Positions 24,799 to 33,297 of a stretch of DNA of 35,612 nucleotides are shown one piece after another. This stretch comes from Syntrophorhabdaceae bacterium (GTDB lineage Bacteria > Desulfobacterota > Syntrophorhabdia > Syntrophorhabdales > Syntrophorhabdaceae), in the NCBI GenBank assembly GCA_036504895.1, contig DASXUJ010000020.1, forward strand, positions 1 to 35,612, read 5' to 3'. A program made the translations under genes and the position numbers. The notes under the pieces are model-generated. The model had not been told where the DNA came from. It did no database searches and was given only the letters and a program-made list of their open reading frames with translations. Positions within the stretch are counted from its first letter, which is position 1; each line of letters starts with the position of its first letter.

Positions 24799-26109
24799 TT
24801 ACGTCCCCGCTCCCATGAATAGATTGGGAAGCCAGGTCGCGATGCTCGGAAAGAGGAAGAGCAGCAGCGCCGCCGCGAAGAGGCTCAGCAGGAAGGGCAG
24901 CACCCCTTTATAGATCGTATTGAAGGGTACCCCGGTAATGTTCCGTACGATAAACACGCAGATCGCAACCGGGGGGATGATGACCCCGATCATGATGGTG
25001 ATGCCCACCATAACGCCGAACCAGACCGGATCGTAGCCTAGTTTAATGACCGCCGGGTAGAAGATCGGCGTCGCCAGGATCATGAAGGCCAGGTCGTCGA
25101 TAAAGGAGCCTCCCAGGAGGTAGACGAGGATAATGAGGACCATGATGAGGTACCGGGGAATGGGAAGCCCCGTCACCCAGTCGGCCGCGATCATGGGGAT
25201 CTCCGTGACCGCGAGGAAGTGACCAAGCACGGAGGAGCCTGCCACGAGCATGAGGGTCATGACCGCGGTGCGAAGGGACTCATCCCAGGACTTGACGAGC
25301 ATCTTGAAGTTCACCTCTTTCCTCACTGCCGCAAGGATAAGGACCGCCGCGGTCCCGATGGAGCCCGCCTCGGTGGGGGAGAAGGCCCCGATCATGAGCC
25401 CGCCGATAACCACCGCAAAGATGATGATGACCACGATGAACTCGGGCAGGACCCTGAACCGCTCACCCCAGGACGACTTCGGGGTCTGGGGCGCCACCTC
25501 GGGAGATATTTTCACCCACCCGTAGATCACGCAGAGGAAGAGCGCCGAGATCAGGATGCCGGGGACGATCCCCGCGAGGAAGAGCCTGCCGATCGACTGC
25601 TCCACCACGATCCCGTAGATGATGAGGACCAAGGAAGGAGGGATGAGCATCCCGATGGTGCCTACCGAGGCAACGACCCCGGTGGAGAGCTCTTTCTTAT
25701 ACCCGTACCGGTCCATCTCGGGAATGGCGATGCCCGAGAAGGTCGCGACCGTCGCAAGGGTCGAGCCGCACATGGCCTTGAAGATGGTCGCCCCTGCCAC
25801 GGTAGTCATGGCAAGCCCCCCGGGCACGTGGCCCACCCATTTATGAGAGGCCATGTATAACCTCTTCGCGATATTCGAATTGGAGGCGATCTGCCCCATC
25901 AAGACAAAGAGGGGGATGACGGTAAACCCGTAGGTCGTGAAGGTATCGAAGAAGTCCTTGACCAGAAGGTTGCAGGCAGCGGAGAAGGAGACGAGGTAGA
26001 CGAAGCCCGCGAACCCCACGATGGCCATGCAGAAGGCCAATTCGATGCCGGTCAGAAACAGGCAGAGAAGGATGAAGAGGGCGAAGATGCCGACGGTAAC
26101 TTCGTTCAT
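24799..26109 (-). CDS. dctM: TRAP transporter large permease (DctM)
   Basis: The 12-helix ion-coupled permease subunit of a TRAP uptake system, in the inner membrane. The 436-residue protein shows repeated hydrophobic segments and family motifs: GFTVIPLFVLMGQIASNSNIAKRLY (opening part), GGLAMTTVAGATIFKAMCGST, IPPSLVLIIYG, GAFSPTEAGSIG, and GVIIPPVAICVFI. Its start overlaps the dctQ stop by 4 nt. It pairs with DctQ and receives substrate from the periplasmic DctP coded upstream. The substrate is most often a carboxylate; it cannot be read from this subunit. Confidence 0.95.
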   Translation of the reverse strand: MNEVTVGIFALFILLCLFLTGIELAFCMAIVGFAGFVYLVSFSAACNLLVKDFFDTFTTYGFTVIPLFVLMGQIASNSNIAKRLYMASHKWVGHVPGGLAMTTVAGATIFKAMCGSTLATVATFSGIAIPEMDRYGYKKELSTGVVASVGTIGMLIPPSLVLIIYGIVVEQSIGRLFLAGIVPGILISALFLCVIYGWVKISPEVAPQTPKSSWGERFRVLPEFIVVIIIFAVVIGGLMIGAFSPTEAGSIGTAAVLILAAVRKEVNFKMLVKSWDESLRTAVMTLMLVAGSSVLGHFLAVTEIPMIAADWVTGLPIPRYLIMVLIILVYLLGGSFIDDLAFMILATPIFYPAVIKLGYDPVWFGVMVGITIMIGVIIPPVAICVFIVRNITGVPFNTIYKGVLPFLLSLFAAALLLFLFPSIATWLPNLFMGAGT

Positions 26110-26588
26110 TTGCCTGCCTCCTTGACGGTCCTTAGAAGATCGCAGAAGAGGGTGACGCTCTCGAGAAAGCAGCTTAAGGCGAGTCCCCAGGCAATGGGGT
26201 AGAAGGGGAGCTTGAAGCTCGCGCTCACCTCACCCGTGTGCTTGAGGTCGAGACCGTAGAGAATGAAGTTATATCCGATAAATAAAAATAGGGCGATCCC
26301 CATGCACCGGGTGATGGAATCCATCACCTTTCTTCCGGCGGAAGTCATCTTGTCGACCAGCATATCCACATAGACATGGGCCTTCTTCCACGAGGTATAG
26401 GGGATGGCGAAGCCGATCACTATGGAGCCGCAGAAGGAGATGATCTCCATGGAGCCCACGATGGGACGGCCGATGTTGCGCATGAGCACATCGAGCAGGG
26501 TGACGAGCATCATGAATGCGAGCGTCGACCCCGCGATAATATGAAAGACAATATCTACTTTCGAGACTACGACTGAGAAACGGTTCAT
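26106..26588 (-). CDS. dctQ: TRAP transporter small permease (DctQ)
   Basis: The four-helix small membrane subunit that joins DctM. The 160-residue protein has the DctQ pattern: helix 1 (IIAGSTLAFMMLVTLLDVLMRNIG), the conserved MRN/D-x-GRP after it, PYTSWKKAHVYVDMLVDKM, and two further helices. It lies between dctP and dctM, overlapping dctM by 4 nt, so it is co-translated. It starts after a stable intergenic hairpin that separates it from dctP. Confidence 0.93.
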   Translation of the reverse strand: MNRFSVVVSKVDIVFHIIAGSTLAFMMLVTLLDVLMRNIGRPIVGSMEIISFCGSIVIGFAIPYTSWKKAHVYVDMLVDKMTSAGRKVMDSITRCMGIALFLFIGYNFILYGLDLKHTGEVSASFKLPFYPIAWGLALSCFLESVTLFCDLLRTVKEAGK

Positions 26589-26613
26589 GCTGATCCTCCA
26601 CGTTATTCCGGAT

Positions 26614-26641
26614 GGACAAGGGGCGTATATGCCCCTTGTCC
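26614..26641 (-). other. intercistronic hairpin between dctP and dctQ
   Basis: GGACAAGGGGC (26614-26624) and GCCCCTTGTCC (26631-26641) form a perfect 11-bp stem with a 6-nt loop, without a T-tract. It probably stabilises the 3' end of a dctP-only mRNA or causes partial termination, so that the binding protein exceeds the permease. Confidence 0.65.
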
Positions 26642-26654
26642 TTGTTGAAACGGC

Positions 26655-27680
26655 TTAGGGATGGGACTTGATATAGTCGAGGCAGAACTTCATGGTCTCG
26701 TCGCCGGGAAGGCCTTTGGCCTTCATGGCCTTCACGTATTTCTCCTGGATGGGTTTCATCTTGGCGGCGGTCTTCGCCTCTTCTTCCTTCGATGCCTTGA
26801 TGAACTTCACGCCTTTCTGCATGGCGTATTCCTTTGCTTCCTTGTCGAGCTGGTTCCAGAGCTTGCCCTGTTTCTCTATCCATTCTTCATTGAGCTTCTC
26901 GATGGCGGCCTGATCTTCTTTCGTGAGGGAGTTCCATTTGTTCTTGTTCATGATGACATACATGGAGGTCATGTAGGAAACGGCATAGTTCTCGAGGCTC
27001 GTCTTTACCACCTCTCCGAATCTCCAGCCTTTAAGTGCCTCGATGGGCAGCAGGATGCCTTCGCAGAGGCCCTTCTGCAATGCATCATAGGTCTCGGTGA
27101 TAGGCATGGTGACAGGGGCGCCTCCCACGGCGCTCACGATGTCGGCGTTCTCCGCATTTGCCTTGATTCTCAATCCCTTGATATCGTCAATCGAGTTGAT
27201 GACTTTCTTGGTATGGAAGATGCCGGGGGCTGCGCCATGGAGGTACATGACCTTCACGTCGTCGAATTCTTTCGGCTTGAACTTCTGAAAGTATGCGTTT
27301 GCGAGCTTGGTCGCCTGGTAGCCGCTCGTATAGCCAAGGGGCTGCTGGAGGACCTCGCTAAGAGGGAGCCTGCCGGGGGCATAGGCGAGAAGGTTCTGGC
27401 CGATATCGGCGATGCCTTTTACCGTAGAGTCATAGTTCTGCATGGGAGGGGTGAGGGTGCTGCCGGGGAAGTAGGTGATTTTTACCCGCCCGTGGGTCCT
27501 CTTCTCCACCTCTTTGCACCATTCTTCGGAGAGCTTGCTGATGGGGTGCACAGGAGGGAAGAGGTTCGAGTAACGGAGCTTAATTACCTTCTCCTGGGCT
27601 TGAGCCGGTATTGAGGTGAAAAGGAATGCAACGATCATGATGCCCACGATAGTACATATGACACCGAAACCTTTTTTCAT
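26655..27680 (-). CDS. dctP: TRAP transporter substrate-binding protein (DctP)
   Basis: The periplasmic solute receptor of the TRAP system, 341 residues. The signal peptide runs MKKGFGVICTIVGIMIVAFL to a cleavage after PAQAQ/AQA. The mature domain has KLRYSNLFPPVHPISKLSEEW, ITYFPGSTLTPP, GLRIKANAENADIVSAVGGAP (with the conserved Arg that binds the substrate carboxylate) and NKNKWNSLTKEDQAAIEKL. Length and order match DctP. GGAGG precedes the ATG. First gene of dctP-dctQ-dctM with a strong promoter about 220 nt upstream. The ligand is unknown, probably an organic acid. Confidence 0.95.
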   Translation of the reverse strand: MKKGFGVICTIVGIMIVAFLFTSIPAQAQEKVIKLRYSNLFPPVHPISKLSEEWCKEVEKRTHGRVKITYFPGSTLTPPMQNYDSTVKGIADIGQNLLAYAPGRLPLSEVLQQPLGYTSGYQATKLANAYFQKFKPKEFDDVKVMYLHGAAPGIFHTKKVINSIDDIKGLRIKANAENADIVSAVGGAPVTMPITETYDALQKGLCEGILLPIEALKGWRFGEVVKTSLENYAVSYMTSMYVIMNKNKWNSLTKEDQAAIEKLNEEWIEKQGKLWNQLDKEAKEYAMQKGVKFIKASKEEEAKTAAKMKPIQEKYVKAMKAKGLPGDETMKFCLDYIKSHP

Positions 27681-27865
27681 ATAAATCCTCCCATGACGTA
27701 TTATACGGCGTAAGCCGCGTGTTCCCGTGGAAAACTGTTATCCGGTCTCCTGCACCGTAGCAAGATACCTGTTTTTTGTCAATACTGATTTAGTCGGTCC
27801 TGCCTCCCCTATTGGAGGGTTTTCAAATGAATCCGTCGTGCCTCTGCTTCTTTTCCGGACCCTTC

Positions 27866-27893
27866 GCTATATGACTTTATATAGTTATATAGC
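27866..27893. repeat. repeat cluster in the dctP leader, possible operator
   Basis: GCTATAT (27866-27872) is inverted as ATATAGC (27887-27893), and inside it TTATATAG occurs twice in tandem (27877-27884, 27885-27892). The cluster is 10-40 nt downstream of the predicted dctP transcription start, a place for a repressor site or a leader RNA fold. Confidence 0.45.
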
Positions 27894-27909
27894 TAACTTA
27901 GCGTACTAT

Positions 27910-27938
27910 GTTATATATTAGACCAGTTTATTTGTCAA
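27910..27938 (-). promoter_or_regulatory. promoter of the TRAP operon
   Basis: On the minus strand TTGACA (27933-27938) and TATAAC (27910-27915) are exactly 17 nt apart, close to sigma70 consensus. Start of transcription is near 27903, leaving a leader of about 220 nt before dctP. Confidence 0.65.
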
Positions 27939-27970
27939 TAAAATAGCGTCATAAATATACCATTTTAGTA

Positions 27971-27998
27971 AGGAGGTCCCCTGGCGATGGGACCTCCT
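27971..27998. other. perfect stem-loop in the divergent TRAP/PrkA intergenic region
   Basis: AGGAGGTCCC (27971-27980) and GGGACCTCCT (27989-27998) form a 10-bp stem with an 8-nt loop, 33 nt upstream of the dctP -35. The 630-nt region 27681-28310 holds no recognised gene; it contains this hairpin, the dctP promoter and repeats, and a candidate promoter for the PrkA operon. Confidence 0.55.
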
Positions 27999-28103
27999 TC
28001 GTCTCATCCCCGTCTCAAAATTGACGTTTCGGTCGCCGGGAGGCTACTGCCTCTATGTGTTTACATTTAGGTACATCGGCTTTTTTGCAGGGTTCAGGCC
28101 CTC

Positions 28104-28133
28104 TTGACAGGAAGAAGGCACGTCTGGTATCTT
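28104..28133 (+). promoter_or_regulatory. candidate promoter of the PrkA operon
   Basis: TTGACA (28104-28109) and TATCTT (28128-28133) with an 18-nt spacer, about 180 nt before the first gene. A sigma54 site was looked for and not found. Confidence 0.4.
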
Positions 28134-28310
28134 TATTGCATAGTAGGCTGAGTAGAATGAGATGCCATGCAGCTCTTATCCTTTTCTTTTTCACCTCTCT
28201 TCACGAAGGGCAATTCCTCCCATGACCGGTTTCTGATTTCTGCTGCATCCCAGTACTGAAAGATAATACCCAATATCCGGCAAAGCCGGGCCAAACCCAT
28301 GGAGGTTGCC

Positions 28311-30377
28311 ATGAATGAGAATGGTGCAAAGTCGCTTGTTCACCACCTGAAGGAAGTCAAGGAGGGGAACAGGAAGTTCGAAAACGCTTTCGAGAGCGTT
28401 GCCCGCATGATACTCGAAAAGAACGATATGATCGAAAAAGTCATGGTCAATGGAAAGAGCACCTATGACTTCGGGATATTCAGAAAGGGACAGAAGCATG
28501 TGATCGGCATGTTCGATGAGATCAACAGCTTCGTTTCGAGTGTCAAAGATGCAGCGGAAGGGGGCTCTTCGAGGGAGATGGCCTTTGTTCTTGTGGGCGA
28601 GCCCGGCAATGGAAAGACATTCCTGGTAGAGAACCTCTGCGCCCTCTACCGCAGGTTTCTGAGCCAGGTGGAAAACCGCCGGTTCACATTCAACTTTACC
28701 CATCTCGATCGCATGGAAACCTATGGAAAAATAAAAACCGTCCAGTCCCAGACTTTCGAGGACCCCATTATTCTTGCCATGAATCTCTTCCCCTATGATG
28801 GCAGATCGAAGGAATTCCTCGCCGAGCATGGCGGATTCGACGACAGGGAGATCGAAGGACTCTATGAAAACTACAGGCCTCTCGGTGCATGCAGCGACTA
28901 CATCCTGAACGATATGAGAAACAGTGTCGACGGGGATATCGAAAAGCTGCTCGAGTGCATCGAAGTGGTCCCCGTGCCCATGAGCGAGAGCCTCGGGACG
29001 ATTACGGGCAAGTACTCCGCAAAAGACAAGATCACCTCCTCGGCAGTGGACCTTTTGGGTGAGGAATCGATCCAGCGCCTCCTCCACCTGTCCGACCCGA
29101 ATAACCCTTACAGGTTTGACCTCAGGAGGGGGGCCCTGGCACGGGTGGCTGGAGGCGGGATACATTTCAGTGACGAGGTGTTCAAGAACAAGAAAGACCT
29201 CGTCCAGGTATATCTGGGCGTAATTCAGAACCGGTCCATAGAGATCGACGGGTTCCGCTGGCCGATCGATACCCTTATCATAGCCACCAGCAACAACTCC
29301 GAGTTCAACAGGTTTCTCGCAGAGAAAGAAGAGGCGCCCATCGTCGACAGATGCAGGATATGCTACGTAGCCCACAATACCGACTACAGGCTCCAGTATA
29401 GTCTTACGCAGTACGCCCTGGGAAGCGAGGTGAAAACCACTCTCACCAAGGAGCGGCTCCATCAGGATCCGAATCTTAATTACGCGGCCTCAGTAGGGGT
29501 CGTGCTGACACGCCTTCCCAAAACCGAAAAATTGACGGCTATCGAAATGATGAAGCTCTCTGCGGGCGAAGTGGCGGGAGAGAAGAGTATCAAGACCCTC
29601 TCGGAAGTCATCGATATGCTTAACCACGAGCCGGATATCACCAAAAGGTTCGGACAGAAGGGACTAGGTCAGAGGGACCTGGGCAGGGCACTTCAGATGC
29701 TCATGGAAACCTCCGAGACCAATGAAGGTCAGTGCATGTTTGCGGAAGACATCTTCAAGGCCCTGGAAAAGGTAATTCTCGATTATGTGACGGAACCTGC
29801 CGAGAGGGTCAAATACTTCGAGGACCTGAAAGTCGCCAAGGGCCTCTATCGCGAGCGGATTATGACGGAGATGTTTAATGCATACATGGACGAGCCCCTC
29901 GCCATCAAGAGAGACGTGATGAATTACGTCAACATGATAATCGGGGTGGACGCGGAAAACCTCGGCCAGGACAGGATGTGGAAGTATAAGGACCCCCAGA
30001 CGGGTCAGCTCAGGGCATTGAAGATCGATGAGCGTTTCATCCAGAGTGTGGAGGAGAGGCTCGGCCTGAAAACAGAGGAGCAGAGGGAATCCTTCAGGAC
30101 CTCCATTCGAAAGATCTATGGCCAGAAGATTTCCGTCGACCCTGATTATGACTTCATGGACAATATAGAACTGGTAAAGGCGGTCACCGACGTGAGACTG
30201 AAATCGGATATCGCCGGTGCGGGAAGCCTCATAGGCGCCCTTGCAAACAGGACGAACGAGGAGAACCAGAAGCTCTACGACAGGATGATCACCACCATGC
30301 TGGACAAGCTCGGGTACTGCTCGACCTGTGCCCAGAAAACCATAGAATATTTCTGTACGAAAAACGATGAAAACTGA
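28311..30377 (+). CDS. prkA: PrkA-type AAA+ protein (serine protein kinase family), first paralogue
   Basis: A 688-residue protein of the PrkA/YeaG family, AAA+ ATPases reported to have Ser/Thr kinase or AAA+ protease-like activity. Walker A is GEPGNGKT (96-103). GGGIHFSDEVFKNKKDL holds a Walker-B-like Asp288-Glu289, followed by the PrkA stretch QVYLGVIQNRSIEIDG and TLIIATSNNSEF. The C-terminal half (VKYFEDLKVAKGLYRE, FNAYMDEPLAIKRDVMNYVNM, MDNIELVKAVTDVRLKSDIAGAGSLIGALANRT) matches the PrkA C-terminal domain. The ATG at 28311 has GGAGG 5 nt upstream, better than ATG 28299. It overlaps the DUF444 gene by 11 nt and heads a four-gene operon. Confidence 0.9.
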   Translation: MNENGAKSLVHHLKEVKEGNRKFENAFESVARMILEKNDMIEKVMVNGKSTYDFGIFRKGQKHVIGMFDEINSFVSSVKDAAEGGSSREMAFVLVGEPGNGKTFLVENLCALYRRFLSQVENRRFTFNFTHLDRMETYGKIKTVQSQTFEDPIILAMNLFPYDGRSKEFLAEHGGFDDREIEGLYENYRPLGACSDYILNDMRNSVDGDIEKLLECIEVVPVPMSESLGTITGKYSAKDKITSSAVDLLGEESIQRLLHLSDPNNPYRFDLRRGALARVAGGGIHFSDEVFKNKKDLVQVYLGVIQNRSIEIDGFRWPIDTLIIATSNNSEFNRFLAEKEEAPIVDRCRICYVAHNTDYRLQYSLTQYALGSEVKTTLTKERLHQDPNLNYAASVGVVLTRLPKTEKLTAIEMMKLSAGEVAGEKSIKTLSEVIDMLNHEPDITKRFGQKGLGQRDLGRALQMLMETSETNEGQCMFAEDIFKALEKVILDYVTEPAERVKYFEDLKVAKGLYRERIMTEMFNAYMDEPLAIKRDVMNYVNMIIGVDAENLGQDRMWKYKDPQTGQLRALKIDERFIQSVEERLGLKTEEQRESFRTSIRKIYGQKISVDPDYDFMDNIELVKAVTDVRLKSDIAGAGSLIGALANRTNEENQKLYDRMITTMLDKLGYCSTCAQKTIEYFCTKNDEN

Positions 30378-31617
30378 TAAAAAGGGTCCCCCTTCCACAG
30401 CTCTTTACGACAGCTCCGACCTGAGCTTCTTTAAGTTGTCGGTCCCTTCCCCTTACTCCTATATCCATACCATCGGCTCCATAGAAGACCTTATTGAGAG
30501 GGACGTACAGAGGGAGAAGGACGGCTTTCCCAGAAAGATCAGGCTCGGAAGGCTGCTCAAGCCGGTGATCGGAGGCAAGGAGAAGACGGTGGTGGTCCCC
30601 ACCACGGTTGAGGAAAAGTTCTATCATGATTCGCGGAATCCCGACGAGGAGCAGCAGGAAGGTACGGGGGGAACGGGAGACGGCGAGGAGGGTGAGGTAA
30701 TCGGAGAGGAGCCCTTCCATGAGAAATCGGAGGGTGGAAGCGGCGGCCATGGCCAGGGAGAAGGGGGAGACCATGAGATCGAGACTACCCTCTACGATCT
30801 CGGCAGGATCCTTACCGAAAAGTTTCAGTTGCCGAACCTTAAGGAAAAAGGCACGAAACGCTCCATGAAGAAGTTCACCTACGACCTCACTGACAAGCAC
30901 CGTGGTTTCGGCCAGGTCCTGGACAAGAAAGCAACCCTGCGGAGGGTCCTCCAGACGAATATGGGTCTCGGGAGGATCAGCGACCCCACCGACATAGACC
31001 CTGCGTCGCTCCTTGTCTCTCCTCAGGACAGCATTTACCGTATTCTTTCAAAAGAACAGGACTACGAGGCCCAGGCCCTCGTCTTTTTCATCCGTGACTA
31101 TTCAGGCTCCATGTCGGGCCTGCCCACGGAAGTAATTGTGACCCAGCACGTGATGATCTATAGCTGGCTCCTCTTTCAGTACCAGGGGCAGGTGGAGACG
31201 CGGTTTATTCTCCACGATACCGCGGCGCGGGAGGTGCCCGATTTCTACACCTATTACAGCCTCTCCATAGCAGGCGGCACCAAGATGGAGTCCGCCTACA
31301 GGATGGTCAACGAGATCGTGGAAAAAGACGGTCTGGACCGGGATTACAATATTTATGTGTTTCAGGGTACCGACGGCGACGACTGGGACGTGACGGGAGA
31401 GCAGACGGTTCCCGAGCTTGGGAAAATGCTCGCCTACAGCAGCAGGATGGGCATTACGATTACAAGCCCCGGCGAGGGCTCTTATTCGACGACCACGGCG
31501 GGCAGATACCTGGGCGAGGTGGCGGAGAAGCGCCCGGATAAGCTGAAGATCGATCTGATCGGTGACAACCCTGAAGAATCCCGGCTTATCGAAGGCATCA
31601 AGAGGCTTATCTCGTGA
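30367..31617 (+). CDS. yeaH: DUF444 (YeaH/YhbH) protein with VWA-like domain
   Basis: A 416-residue protein of the YeaH/YhbH family, regularly coded with PrkA; in E. coli yeaG-yeaH form an operon induced by starvation. After the N-terminal region comes a Gly/Glu/His-rich flexible linker (about 98-136). The C-terminal half is a von Willebrand A-like domain with the MIDAS motif DYSGSMSG (244-251) after ALVFFIR, and SIAGGTKMESAY with the second metal-site Thr. The linker and MIDAS are typical of DUF444. Sporulating relatives need it for cortex formation, but its biochemical role is unknown. Its start overlaps the prkA end by 11 nt. Confidence 0.93.
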   Translation: MKTDKKGPPSTALYDSSDLSFFKLSVPSPYSYIHTIGSIEDLIERDVQREKDGFPRKIRLGRLLKPVIGGKEKTVVVPTTVEEKFYHDSRNPDEEQQEGTGGTGDGEEGEVIGEEPFHEKSEGGSGGHGQGEGGDHEIETTLYDLGRILTEKFQLPNLKEKGTKRSMKKFTYDLTDKHRGFGQVLDKKATLRRVLQTNMGLGRISDPTDIDPASLLVSPQDSIYRILSKEQDYEAQALVFFIRDYSGSMSGLPTEVIVTQHVMIYSWLLFQYQGQVETRFILHDTAAREVPDFYTYYSLSIAGGTKMESAYRMVNEIVEKDGLDRDYNIYVFQGTDGDDWDVTGEQTVPELGKMLAYSSRMGITITSPGEGSYSTTTAGRYLGEVAEKRPDKLKIDLIGDNPEESRLIEGIKRLIS

Positions 31618-31634
31618 AGAGAGGACGGTAACCC

Positions 31635-33287
31635 ATGGAATTAGTGAGTCAGCACACGAAAAAGATCATGGAAGGGTGCAAGGAGCGGGCAAAAGACGCG
31701 GGCCTTACCTTCCAGACCGAAACGCTTGAATATATCGTATCGAACAAGGACCTCCTCGAGCTCGGCCCGAAGAACATGATCCCCACCCTCTATGATTACT
31801 GGGTTCATGATGTGGAAGTGCTGAGAGAGAAGGGGAAGTACGAGCTTTTCCCCCACAACCCCTATGAGACGGTAATAAACACGAGACCTGCCATCTCGTT
31901 CTATAACGATAACAATCCCGATTGGCTCAACGTGATGATCTTCTACCACGTCCTCGCCCATATCGATTTCTTTCAGAACAACCTCTACTACCGGCATACC
32001 TGGGACGAGGATTTCGCGGGTCAAGCCTTATCGGATAAGAGGACCGTCGCAATGCTCCGCTCCGAGAAGGGCAGGTGGGTCGATTACGTAATAGAATTCG
32101 CCCGCGGCATAGATAACCTGGTCAATTATTACGGGGTCCTTTCCGATTTCGACCGGGCTTCGGAATCGAAGGAATCGAGGCGTCTCGACTATTATTACGA
32201 CATCTTTCTTCAGAAGGTGAAGGGCGTCACCATGACGGAGTACCTGAAGGAGTTGGAACGGTATAACGAGGCCGTCTCGCAGTATGGAGCGATGGGGGCA
32301 TCCGTCTTCTTTTCGGCGGTGGTAAGAAAATATCCCGAATTTGAGGCAATGTTCGAAAGGCAAAACAAAAAAGGGAAATCCGTTCCCCCGGACATCCTGC
32401 AGTTTCTCGAAACCCACTCCCCCTTTCTCCAAAAAGAGGAGAACCGGTGGATGATCACCATTATGGAGATTGTGCGCAAGACCTCCCTTTATTTTCAGCC
32501 CCAGATACGGACGAAGATCATGAATGAAGGGTGGGCAAGCTATTGGCATGATCAGCTTTTCATGAAAGATACCAGGATTAAAGGGAACGAGGTCAACTAT
32601 GCGAGTGTGAATGCAAAGGTTACAGCCCTTCCCCGGATGGGTCTCAATCCGTATGCCCTCGGCATGCGGCTCTTCTCATTCATCGAGGAAATGGCGGGGA
32701 AAGGCAGGCTCGGCTATGATTTTCAAAGAATCACCCGATCGAACGAAAGGAACGATTTCGACAAAAAGAGCGACACGGCCCGTGATTGCGTATTCAAAGT
32801 AAGGAGTAACCTCAATGACTTCGTCTTCATCAATACCTTCATAGATCAGGATTTTGTCGACAGGTACAAACTCTTCGTGACCGGAAGACGGCCGAATGCG
32901 GAAAAAAACGCCTGGGAATATTATGTGAAGAGCAGAAAAGCTGACGACTACAAACAGATGCTCCTCGATTCCCTCTATCATCCGCCTCATATCAAGGTAA
33001 ATGAGGAAAAATCAAAGGAGGGGTCCCTCTATCTCGACCACCGCTTCGAGGAAAAACCTCTCGTCCAGGAATTTATCGCCAATACCATGATGGGCATCGA
33101 ATATCTGTGGGGAGGGCCCGTAAAACTGGAAACCACGGAATTCGTGGCCGAGTCGGATCTGAGGAGGACTGAAAAATATTATTACGGTATGGGGAGAAAA
33201 CTGGCCCAGGGGAGTAAGAAGAAAGTGGCCCGGAGGACGGTTTACACGATGGAAAAACAGAAACTTACCAAAATCCTGATGCAATAG
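31635..33287 (+). CDS. spoVR: SpoVR family protein
   Basis: A 550-residue SpoVR/YcgB family protein. The N-terminal region has PTLYDYWVHD, RPAISFYNDNNPDWLNVMIFYHVLAHIDFF in its essentials (the key part is HVLAHIDFFQNN with His105, His109 and Asp111, a likely metal site), and GRWVDYVIEFARGIDNLV. The C-terminal part has MNEGWASYWHDQL, another His-containing motif (E-G-W-A-x-x-W-H) that is a hallmark of the family, and NPYALGMRLFSFIEE. SpoVR is needed for spore cortex in Bacillus and co-occurs with PrkA and DUF444 in non-sporulating proteobacteria. It starts 17 nt after the DUF444 stop with GAGG upstream. Confidence 0.94.
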   Translation: MELVSQHTKKIMEGCKERAKDAGLTFQTETLEYIVSNKDLLELGPKNMIPTLYDYWVHDVEVLREKGKYELFPHNPYETVINTRPAISFYNDNNPDWLNVMIFYHVLAHIDFFQNNLYYRHTWDEDFAGQALSDKRTVAMLRSEKGRWVDYVIEFARGIDNLVNYYGVLSDFDRASESKESRRLDYYYDIFLQKVKGVTMTEYLKELERYNEAVSQYGAMGASVFFSAVVRKYPEFEAMFERQNKKGKSVPPDILQFLETHSPFLQKEENRWMITIMEIVRKTSLYFQPQIRTKIMNEGWASYWHDQLFMKDTRIKGNEVNYASVNAKVTALPRMGLNPYALGMRLFSFIEEMAGKGRLGYDFQRITRSNERNDFDKKSDTARDCVFKVRSNLNDFVFINTFIDQDFVDRYKLFVTGRRPNAEKNAWEYYVKSRKADDYKQMLLDSLYHPPHIKVNEEKSKEGSLYLDHRFEEKPLVQEFIANTMMGIEYLWGGPVKLETTEFVAESDLRRTEKYYYGMGRKLAQGSKKKVARRTVYTMEKQKLTKILMQ

Positions 33288-33297
33288 GGCAACGAGC

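Noticed and set aside
26661-27614. Open frame of 317 codons on the plus strand
   Set aside because: Antisense to dctP; low-complexity His/Gly/Leu protein without ribosome-binding site.
28111-28140. Sigma54 promoter before the PrkA operon
   Set aside because: GGCACG and TTGCA are present, but GG and GC are about 20 nt apart instead of the required 10.
28191-29462. Long open frame (423 codons) on the minus strand
   Set aside because: It is fully antisense to the clearly recognisable prkA gene; its protein shows no family and is a by-product of GC-rich codon use.
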